This document shows positions 57,856 to 64,000 of a stretch of DNA of 64,000 nucleotides, in pieces. The stretch comes from Leadbetterella sp040829825 (lineage in GTDB: Bacteria; Bacteroidota; Bacteroidia; Cytophagales; Spirosomataceae): NCBI RefSeq assembly GCF_040829825.1, contig NZ_JBFOLH010000022.1. One strand, 5' to 3'. Below the pieces are notes generated by a model. The model saw nothing but the letters and a program-made list of their open reading frames with translations. It did not search any database and was not told the DNA's origin. The translations under genes and the position numbers were made by a program. Every line of letters starts with the position of its first letter. Position 1 is the first letter of the stretch.

Positions 57856-59196
57856 ATGGCATTAAAGATATTAACCGAACACATTGATAAGCCCGGAATT
57901 GAGACTTTCGAGGTTTACAGGAAATACGGTGGATACACGGCCGTGGAGAAGGCCCTGAAGAAGATGACCCCTGAAGAAGTGGTGGAAGAGGTGAAGAAGT
58001 CAGGTGTACGGGGACGTGGCGGGGCCGGATTCCCGATGGGGATGAAATGGAGCTTCCTGGCCAAGCCGGAAGGCGTGCCGAGATACCTGGTGTGCAACGG
58101 CGACGAGTCGGAGCCCGGTACCTTTAAAGACCATTTCATGATGAAGACCATCCCCCACCTCCTGATTGAAGGGATGATCGTATCCAGCTATGCCCTGGGC
58201 GCCAACAAGTCGTTTATTTATGTGCGCGGTGAGCTCATGTATGTGATCCGTATCCTGGAAAAAGCCATTGCCGAAGCCAAAGCGGCCGGTTTCCTGGGGA
58301 AAAATATACTGGGTACCGGCTATGACCTGGAGCTGGTGGTACAGCCCGGTGGCGGAGCCTACATCTGCGGTGAAGAAACGGCCCTGCTTGAATCACTGGA
58401 AGGCAAAAGAGGTAACCCGAGAAACAAGCCGCCTTTCCCTGCCGTAAAAGGACTTTACGAAAGCCCTACGGTAGTGAATAACGTGGAGTCGATCTCCAAT
58501 ACCCCGTGGATCATCAATAACGGTGGTGACGCCTATGCGGCCATCGGCATAGGCCGCAGCACGGGTACCAAGCTGATCTCGGCTTCCGGGCATATCAAAA
58601 ATCCGGGGGTTTACGAGATTACCCTGGGGGTTCCGGTAGAAGAATTTATTTATTCTGATGAATACCTGGGCGGAATACGCGACGGCCATTACCTGAAAGC
58701 GGTAGTGGCGGGAGGCTCTTCTGTGCCGATTCTTCCGGCTAACCTGATCACGAAGACAGCTAACGGGGAAAACCGGCTGATGACCTATGAATCACTGTCG
58801 GACGGTGGTTTTGCCACAGGCACCATGCTGGGATCAGGCGGTTTTATTGTAATGGATGAAACCACCTGCATTGTCAGGAATACCTGGAATTTTACCCGGT
58901 TTTACCGGCATGAATCGTGCGGACAGTGCTCGCCCTGCCGCGAAGGAACCGGCTGGATGGAGAAGGTGCTGCACCGGATCGAGCACGGAGAAGGCAATGA
59001 ACGCGATATCGACCTGCTGGTGGATGTGGCGAAAAGAATAGAAGGAAATACGATTTGTCCGCTGGGCGATGCCGCCGCATGGCCGGTGGCCAGTGCCATC
59101 CGTCATTTCAGGGACGAGTTTGAATGGCACATACGTTACCCGGCAGAAGCCGCTAAAAAAGGTGCGGTATATATGCCGGAAAATGTTTTAGTTTAA
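57856..59196 (+). CDS. nuoF: NADH-quinone oxidoreductase subunit F (51 kDa)
   Basis: A 446-residue flavoprotein that oxidises NADH and carries FMN and a [4Fe-4S] cluster (N3). The nucleotide and FMN-binding segments are VRGRGGAGFPMGMKWSF (about residue 55), YLVCNGDESEPGTFKDH (about 80) and GGAYICGEETALLESLEG (about 165). Cluster cysteines are in RHESCGQCSPCREGTGW (about 355) and GNTICPLGDAAAWPVASAI (about 398). The C-terminal tail is as in other Bacteroidota. nuoG follows after 15 bases. Confidence 0.97.
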   Translation: MALKILTEHIDKPGIETFEVYRKYGGYTAVEKALKKMTPEEVVEEVKKSGVRGRGGAGFPMGMKWSFLAKPEGVPRYLVCNGDESEPGTFKDHFMMKTIPHLLIEGMIVSSYALGANKSFIYVRGELMYVIRILEKAIAEAKAAGFLGKNILGTGYDLELVVQPGGGAYICGEETALLESLEGKRGNPRNKPPFPAVKGLYESPTVVNNVESISNTPWIINNGGDAYAAIGIGRSTGTKLISASGHIKNPGVYEITLGVPVEEFIYSDEYLGGIRDGHYLKAVVAGGSSVPILPANLITKTANGENRLMTYESLSDGGFATGTMLGSGGFIVMDETTCIVRNTWNFTRFYRHESCGQCSPCREGTGWMEKVLHRIEHGEGNERDIDLLVDVAKRIEGNTICPLGDAAAWPVASAIRHFRDEFEWHIRYPAEAAKKGAVYMPENVLV

Positions 59197-59211
59197 AAGA
59201 TAGTAAGAGAT

Positions 59212-60300
59212 ATGGATGCTCCTCAGTTAATAAAAGTAACCATAGATGGCCGGGAAATACACGTGCCTGCCGGTACGACCATCCTGGAAGCTGCCCGGCA
59301 GATAGGACCGGATGTGGCTCCGCCGGCTATGTGTTATTACAAGCCCCTGAAAGGTTCCGGAGGAAAGTGCAGGGCCTGCCTGGTGAAAGTCACCCAGGGC
59401 TCGGAAAAAGATCCGCGGCCTATGCCCAAGCTGGTGGCTTCGTGTATCACGGGAGTTCAGGACGGCATGGTGGTGGAAAATTACACCAATCCTGAAGTGG
59501 TGGATGCCCGCAAAGGCATCGTGGAATTCCTGCTGATCAATCACCCGCTTGACTGCCCGGTTTGCGACCAGGCCGGAGAGTGTTACCTGCAGGATTTTTC
59601 ATACGAGCACGGACTGGCCACAACCCGGTACGAAGAAGAGCGGCGTACGTTTGACCGCGAAGATATCGGCGATAAGATCCAGCTGCACATGAACCGGTGT
59701 ATTCTGTGCTACCGTTGCGTATATACTGCTAACCAGATCACCGATCAGCGGGTGCACGGCGTTATGTACCGGGGCGATCACGCAGAGATCAGCACGTATA
59801 TCCGTAAGGCTATAGACAATGATTTTTCAGGAAACGTGATCGATGTTTGTCCTGTGGGAGCCCTGACCGACAAAACCTACCGTTTCAAGAGCCGGGTATG
59901 GTTCTCCAAACCGGTAGATGCCCACCGCGACTGTGAAAAATGCTGCGGTAAGGTCAATCTCTGGTACAAAGGGAACGAGGTGATTAGGGTTACGGCACGG
60001 AAAAACCAGTGGGGAGAAGTAGAAGATTTTATCTGCAATACCTGCCGGTACGATAAGAAAGAAACGTCTGACTGGGTGATTGAAGGACCGACAAAAATCT
60101 CCAGGGCATCCGTGATTTCGGCCAATAAATATCCGAAAAATGCGATCCGGAAAACGGAATACGGCCTGGAGCATGCGGCACGTAACTACAAGCAGATAGA
60201 CGATACAAGACCTTATGATAAGAATTTGAAGGAAATTAAGCAGTCAGAGGATTATAAGGCACTCATGGAAAAAAACGAAGCTTATTTTTCTAAAAAATAG
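59212..60300 (+). CDS. nuoG: NADH-quinone oxidoreductase subunit G, short form
   Basis: A 362-residue iron-sulfur subunit, much shorter than the roughly 900 residues of E. coli NuoG. Present are the [2Fe-2S] domain (PPAMCYYKPLKGSGGKCRAC, then CITG), the His-Cys-ligated cluster (HPLDCPVCDQAGECYLQDF), and the two-cluster module (MNRCILCYRCVYTANQI; DVCPVGALTDKTYRFKSR). A further CxxC-type segment (DCEKCCGKVNLW, then CNTCRYDKKETSDWV) is the start of the molybdopterin-oxidoreductase-like region. The remainder of that domain is missing, and the protein ends in a lysine-rich tail. Electron-carrying clusters are therefore retained. I believe short NuoG is normal in this lineage. nuoH follows after seven bases. 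Confidence 0.93.
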   Translation: MDAPQLIKVTIDGREIHVPAGTTILEAARQIGPDVAPPAMCYYKPLKGSGGKCRACLVKVTQGSEKDPRPMPKLVASCITGVQDGMVVENYTNPEVVDARKGIVEFLLINHPLDCPVCDQAGECYLQDFSYEHGLATTRYEEERRTFDREDIGDKIQLHMNRCILCYRCVYTANQITDQRVHGVMYRGDHAEISTYIRKAIDNDFSGNVIDVCPVGALTDKTYRFKSRVWFSKPVDAHRDCEKCCGKVNLWYKGNEVIRVTARKNQWGEVEDFICNTCRYDKKETSDWVIEGPTKISRASVISANKYPKNAIRKTEYGLEHAARNYKQIDDTRPYDKNLKEIKQSEDYKALMEKNEAYFSKK

Positions 60301-60307
60301 ATAGCGA

Positions 60308-61444
60308 ATGGAGTCAGTTTTATTGATAAAGGGAATCATCATCTTAGTGATTTTTGCACTAAGCTTAGGAATAGCCGCCTACGAAACCTATTTTGAACGG
60401 GTGATAGCGGCGTATATCCAAGACCGGGTAGGACCCGACCGCGCAGGCCCGCACGGGATCCTGCAACCCCTGGCCGACGCCGGAAAACTCTTTTTTAAAG
60501 AAGATTTTGTGCCGGTGATGGCCGATAAATGGCTGTTTATCATCGGGCCCGGTATAGCCATGTTTATGGCCCTGATGAGCAGTGCGGTGATTCCGTTTGG
60601 TGAGACGCTCAAGATAGGACAACACCTGGTGCCTATCCAGGGGATGGATGTGAACATCGGTATTTTGTGGGTGTTTGGAGTGGTAGCCATGGGCGTATAC
60701 GGTATGCTGATCGGTGGCTGGGCTTCCAACAACAAATACTCCCTGTATGGCGCTATCCGTGCGGCATCGCAGGCCATATCGTACGAAATTGCCCTGGGGC
60801 TCTGCCTGCTGGCGGTTATCCTGGTGACAGGCTCGCTTTCCATGCGGGAAATTGCCACTCAGCAGCACGGATTCAACTGGAATATTTTCTACCAGCCGGT
60901 AGGATTTATCCTGTTTTTTACCTGTGCGCTGGCCGAATGTAACCGTACACCGTTTGACCTGCCGGAAACGGAGGCAGAGCTGGTGGTGGGGTATATGACG
61001 GAGTTTGGCTCCATGAAAATGGGTCTTTATATGTTTGCCGAATACGTGAACATGTTTGTTTCATCGGCGATCATGGCCAGCCTGTATTTCGGCGCCTATA
61101 ATTACCCGGGAATGGATTTTGTGCGGGAATTCCTGACCGGGAAGCTGGGAGATACCGCCGGCCATAACCTGGCCACCCTTTTGGGAACGGCCGTATTCTT
61201 TATCAAGATATTCCTGTTTATCTTTACATTTATGTGGATCCGGTGGACCCTGCCGCGTTTCAAATACGAGCAGCTGATGAAGCTGGGATGGCAATGGATG
61301 GTACCGCTGGCTATGGTCAACCTGGTGGTGATGGCTGTGGCCACGTTATCCGGGAAGCCGCTGCTGGTAGCCTGGCTGGGAATGGGAGGATTCCTCCTGC
61401 TGTACTTTACAGGTAGAACTATGTACGAAAAACGTTTTAATTAA
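60308..61444 (+). CDS. nuoH: NADH-quinone oxidoreductase subunit H
   Basis: A 378-residue, eight-helix membrane protein that links the peripheral and membrane arms and lines the quinone tunnel. Signatures are AAYIQDRVGPDRAGPHGILQ (about residue 32), a following PLADAGKLFFKEDF segment, and CNRTPFDLPETEAELVVGY (about 215). EFGSMKMGLYMFAEYVNMF follows, and MWIRWTLPRFKYEQLMKLGW lies near the C-terminus. The charged residues needed for proton coupling (the E in PETEAELV) are present. nuoI follows six bases later. Confidence 0.97.
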   Translation: MESVLLIKGIIILVIFALSLGIAAYETYFERVIAAYIQDRVGPDRAGPHGILQPLADAGKLFFKEDFVPVMADKWLFIIGPGIAMFMALMSSAVIPFGETLKIGQHLVPIQGMDVNIGILWVFGVVAMGVYGMLIGGWASNNKYSLYGAIRAASQAISYEIALGLCLLAVILVTGSLSMREIATQQHGFNWNIFYQPVGFILFFTCALAECNRTPFDLPETEAELVVGYMTEFGSMKMGLYMFAEYVNMFVSSAIMASLYFGAYNYPGMDFVREFLTGKLGDTAGHNLATLLGTAVFFIKIFLFIFTFMWIRWTLPRFKYEQLMKLGWQWMVPLAMVNLVVMAVATLSGKPLLVAWLGMGGFLLLYFTGRTMYEKRFN

Positions 61445-61449
61445 GGGGT

Positions 61450-62010
61450 ATGCAGCTGACAGACAGATCAAAAAAGACCGATAAATCCGACCTGAGTGTA
61501 GTTGAGAAAACTTACCTGCCGGGCGTATTCAAGGGTATGGCCATTACGCTGAAGCATTTCTTTATGCCCAAGCCTACTATCCGTTACCCGGAGCAGAAAA
61601 GATACCTGGGGCCGGTTTTCAGGGGGCACCATATCCTGAAACGCGATGATCAGGGCCGGGAACGTTGTACGGCCTGCGGCTTATGCGCACTGGCATGCCC
61701 TGCCGAAGCCATTTCGATGGTGGCGGCCGAACGGGTAAAAGGAGAGGAGCATCTCTACCGGGAAGAAAAATATGCGGCGTCATACGAGATCAATATGCTT
61801 CGCTGCATTTTCTGCGGCTTGTGTGAAGAAGCCTGCCCCAAACAGGCCATATACCTGCGGCACGATAAATTTGTGCCCGTATTTACCGACCGCCACGATG
61901 TGATTTACGGAAAAGACCAGCTGGTGGAAGACATGAACAACCGGTATAACCGGGATGCCTGGACAAAAGAAGACATGGCGAAACTCTGGGAAAAACAAAA
62001 TGTGCAATAA
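61450..62010 (+). CDS. nuoI: NADH-quinone oxidoreductase subunit I
   Basis: A 186-residue ferredoxin-like subunit with two [4Fe-4S] clusters (N6a, N6b). The cysteine motifs are CTACGLCALACPAEAI (about residues 75-90) and CIFCGLCEEACPKQAIYL (about 118-135). The N-terminal ITLKHFFMPKPTIRYPEQKR and the C-terminal helix are as in other complex I members. The stop and the nuoJ start share one base (TAATG), so the two genes are tightly coupled. Confidence 0.97.
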   Translation: MQLTDRSKKTDKSDLSVVEKTYLPGVFKGMAITLKHFFMPKPTIRYPEQKRYLGPVFRGHHILKRDDQGRERCTACGLCALACPAEAISMVAAERVKGEEHLYREEKYAASYEINMLRCIFCGLCEEACPKQAIYLRHDKFVPVFTDRHDVIYGKDQLVEDMNNRYNRDAWTKEDMAKLWEKQNVQ

Positions 62011-62546
62011 TGGAGATATTTAAAAATATAGCAATGGTAGAGTGGGTGTTTTATTTCTTTTCAGCCCTCGCTATAAGCGGCGCCCTGGGCACCATTCTTT
62101 CCCGGAAGCCTATGCATAGTGTGATCGCCGTGATCATTACGTTCTTTGCCCTTTCGGGTATTTATGTGCTTCTGAATGCCCAGTTTCTGGCGGTAGTGAA
62201 CATCATTGTCTATGCCGGCGCCATTATGGTGCTTTTCCTGTTTGTGATCATGTTTCTGAACCTGCGGCAGGAGAGCAATGAGCTGAACAATACTTCTATG
62301 GTCATAGCGGCCACGGTTTCGGGCCTGCTCCTGGTGCTGATGCTGGTGGTGGTTTTCAGAAAGGCCTATATTGAGCCCGTAAATCCTGTTGGATTCAGTA
62401 ACCAGACCGGTATGATCGAAAGACTGGGCAGCTTGCTGTATACCCATTATATGTTGCCTTTTGAGCTGGTATCCGTGCTGTTCCTGGTGGCCATTTCCGG
62501 CGCTATCCTGATTGGTAAGCGCGAGAAAGGCGGACGCCACTTCTAA
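62010..62546 (+). CDS. nuoJ: NADH-quinone oxidoreductase subunit J
   Basis: A 178-residue membrane subunit with five helices: VEWVFYFFSALAISGALGTI, the helix with HSVIAVIITFFALSGIYVLL (about 30-50), and the hallmark FLAVVNIIVYAGAIMVLFLF with its pi-bulge glycine (about 52-72). Another is AATVSGLLLVLMLVVVF, and ELVSVLFLVAISGAILIGKR is the last. The carboxyl end KREKGGRHF looks native. It is the last nuo gene here: the next genes run in the opposite direction and nuoK, L, M and N do not follow, although the operon normally continues with them. Confidence 0.95.
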   Translation: MEIFKNIAMVEWVFYFFSALAISGALGTILSRKPMHSVIAVIITFFALSGIYVLLNAQFLAVVNIIVYAGAIMVLFLFVIMFLNLRQESNELNNTSMVIAATVSGLLLVLMLVVVFRKAYIEPVNPVGFSNQTGMIERLGSLLYTHYMLPFELVSVLFLVAISGAILIGKREKGGRHF

Positions 62547-62570
62547 GACCGGGCCGACGATTCAGAAGGC

Positions 62571-62608
62571 CGTGGGGCACTGTATGTAAATACAGATACA
62601 GCCCCACG
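62571..62608. terminator. Nested hairpin between the convergent nuo and dsrE transcripts
   Basis: CGTGGGGC pairs with GCCCCACG, and inside it CTGTAT pairs with ATACAG around GTAA. It lies 25 bases after the nuoJ stop and 31 before the end of the DsrE gene. There is no T-run, but its position marks the end of both transcripts. Confidence 0.6.
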
Positions 62609-62638
62609 TCAACCAAATAGTGGCTTTTCACGATTATA

Positions 62639-63103
62639 TCAGGGTTTAACGATTGTCCAGCCTTCGGCTGCGCGGATAACCAGCTCGCCGTTCCCGGTAG
62701 GTACATAGGCAAGAAAATCGTAAAGCTCGCTTTTGTCAATTTTTCGCTCTCTCAGGGTGTTAAGGCATTGGGCCACAATCACACCCTGCTCTGCGAGCCC
62801 CTTTATGCCTTCTTCAAATTCACTGCCTTTGCGGTAAGCTTCGGTACCGCCGGAAAAGGCCACCAGCTCTACCTGCACTTTCCCGGCCAGGCGCGGATCT
62901 TTCAGCAGGTTATTGATGTTCCGGATGGTTTTCCGGATGATGTCGGGCGATGCCTGGTCCATCTGGTAAATGGCTTTGTAAAGCGGCCGGGTAGCTTCAG
63001 CACCGGTATATTCGCGGTTCTTACTGAGGGCCTGCTGGCCGTTTGATTCGGCACATACGCCCAGAAACAGGGCGGCGGCGAGAAAAATAACTCGGGTATT
63101 CAT
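62639..63103 (-). CDS. Exported DsrE-family protein
   Basis: A 154-residue protein from ATG 63103 (MNTRVIFLAAALFLGVCAES), with a signal peptide; the frame to 63169 is rejected. The mature part has the DsrE/F-like layout: KAIYQMDQASPDIIRKTIRN, a strand VQVELVAFSGGTEAY, LAEQGVIVAQCLNTLRERKI, which carries the only conserved-looking cysteine, and AYVPTGNGELVIRAAEGWTI. DsrE-like domains act in sulfur-transfer reactions, and exported members are common next to c-type cytochromes. It starts 13 bases after the TsdA-like gene, so the two are probably one transcript. A role in sulfur-compound metabolism is inferred from this pairing. Confidence 0.82.
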   Translation of the reverse strand: MNTRVIFLAAALFLGVCAESNGQQALSKNREYTGAEATRPLYKAIYQMDQASPDIIRKTIRNINNLLKDPRLAGKVQVELVAFSGGTEAYRKGSEFEEGIKGLAEQGVIVAQCLNTLRERKIDKSELYDFLAYVPTGNGELVIRAAEGWTIVKP

Positions 63104-63116
63104 ACTTTTTTGATGG

Positions 63117-64000
63117 TTAAAAATTAAAAGGACCGTATTTATGCTGTTGTTGTAGAATAGTATCGGCATAAGGGGGGTATGGACAGTCTTTGGGCTTCTT
63201 TTTGAGATCGGGGTAGTCTTTTTCTTTACCGGTTTTCTGCGGCCTGGCCTGGCTGTTGATGTAGGCCGCTACGTCATAGGCATCGGTGTCGCTTAAAACC
63301 GGGCTGTTGTGTGTTACTCCCAGGGGCATATTTCCTTTGATGAAGCGGGCGGCCGTGAGGATACGGGCCATACCGGCCCCGTCGTTGTACGAGTCAGGCC
63401 CCCACAGGGGCGGGTAGAGGTAGCCGCCTTCCCGGTTGCCTTCACCGCCTTTGAGCCCCTGGCCGCCTGCTCCGTGGCAGGAAGTGCAGTTTTGGGCATA
63501 TACTCCGGCTCCCCGGGCCAGGTCAGCGGCGCGGCCGGGAGGTGTGAAATCAACAAATCCCTGGCCTTTTATGCGTACGCCTACAGGCACATCACGACTA
63601 AGGTGCTTAATATAGGTGATGATGGCCCGCATGACCTCGTCGTTAGGGTCGAGCGCCTTTCCGTTCATGCTTCGTTCCAGGCAGCCGTTGACCCGCTCTT
63701 CCAGAGAAACGATCATGTTTTCACGCCCGATGTAGATCGGGAATACGCCGCTCAGCCCGATGTAAGGGGCCGCAAAGGGCTTGGTGCCTCCGTTTAAATG
63801 GCAGCTGCTGCAGGCCAGGTGATTGCCTGTAACCGGGCGTTTGCTTTCCGGACCGATAAGCGCATATGTTTCCGTAATGAGCTTGTAGCCGTAAGCGGCC
63901 AGCTGACCTTCCGGGGTGTTTGCAAACGGCGGAATTTCATAGTCTTCCGCTACAGAGGCAGGAACGGCCCTGTCTTCCCCACTGCCGGGAGGTACGGCAG
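63117..64000 (-). CDS. tsdA: Dihaem cytochrome c, TsdA-like (thiosulfate dehydrogenase/tetrathionate reductase), 5' end outside the window
   Basis: The frame is open to the window edge and encodes the last 294 residues. It contains two haem-binding motifs, CSSCH (at about 63811-63825) in NHLACSSCHLNGGTKPFAAP, and CTSCH (at about 63481-63495) in YAQNCTSCHGAGGQG. Between them is EERVNGCLERSMNGKALD. In characterised TsdA enzymes a cysteine in the corresponding segment is an axial ligand of the active-site haem. GVFPIYIGRENMIV and KHLSRDVPVG also match my memory of TsdA. A third possible ligand region is ARFIKGNMPLG. The enzyme would interconvert thiosulfate and tetrathionate in the periplasm. 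A DsrE-family gene follows. The ATG at 63716 lies inside the protein and is not the start. Signal peptide and N-terminus lie outside. Confidence 0.75.
   Translation of the reverse strand, partial: AVPPGSGEDRAVPASVAEDYEIPPFANTPEGQLAAYGYKLITETYALIGPESKRPVTGNHLACSSCHLNGGTKPFAAPYIGLSGVFPIYIGRENMIVSLEERVNGCLERSMNGKALDPNDEVMRAIITYIKHLSRDVPVGVRIKGQGFVDFTPPGRAADLARGAGVYAQNCTSCHGAGGQGLKGGEGNREGGYLYPPLWGPDSYNDGAGMARILTAARFIKGNMPLGVTHNSPVLSDTDAYDVAAYINSQARPQKTGKEKDYPDLKKKPKDCPYPPYADTILQQQHKYGPFNF

Overview
The window comes from a member of the Bacteroidota, most likely Cytophagales (Spirosomaceae-like). The evidence is a SusC/SusD pair, lipoproteins and T9SS-type C-termini, DUF4270 and DUF6660 proteins, RHS proteins of the DUF6443 type, a split nuoC/nuoD with a short NuoG, and repeated -7 boxes of the form TAnnTTTG. 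No tRNA, rRNA, CRISPR array, transposase or integrase was recognised.

Layout. (1) 1-9000, minus strand: a polymorphic-toxin locus. A two-gene RHS unit (a partner protein broken by an internal deletion, then a DUF6443 RHS protein with a type-24-like toxin tip) is followed by its immunity gene. Downstream lies a row of decayed toxin tips and immunity-like genes. (2) 9100-15300, minus: a CzcCBA-type heavy-metal RND efflux operon with a DUF6660 gene upstream. (3) 15600-23260: a small polysaccharide-utilisation locus with SusC, SusD and two tail-to-tail PF10091/GH144-like glucanases. (4) 23300-34600: housekeeping genes (glmS, rpmH, rnpA, tsaB, hpf) mixed with DUF4270, a degenerate GT5 protein, an S41 protease and a conserved uncharacterised pair. 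(5) 34760-45520: a T9SS-targeted M4 protease, folate/chorismate genes (pabB- and pabC-like), gcvP and an M28 peptidase. (6) 45800-52860: an energy-transduction locus exbB-exbD-exbD-tonB, then a second tonB, a small membrane protein, a PstS-like lipoprotein and a TPR protein. (7) 52940-62550: adk, obgE and nuoABCDEFGHIJ, ending at nuoJ without nuoKLMN. (8) 62640-64000, minus: a DsrE-family protein and a TsdA-like dihaem cytochrome c that runs off the window.

How the parts fit. The TonB/ExbBD locus would energise SusC-type transporters such as the one in the PUL. That PUL looks aimed at a beta-glucan, with beta-1,2-glucan the best guess from the enzyme family. The complex I genes and the TsdA-like cytochrome point to a respiratory metabolism with a sulfur-compound side branch. 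The most informative accessory region is the first 9 kb. Stop codons, frameshifts and chimeric joints there record successive replacements of the RHS toxin tip, with old tips and immunity genes left downstream. All family names come from reading motifs by eye; no database search was possible.
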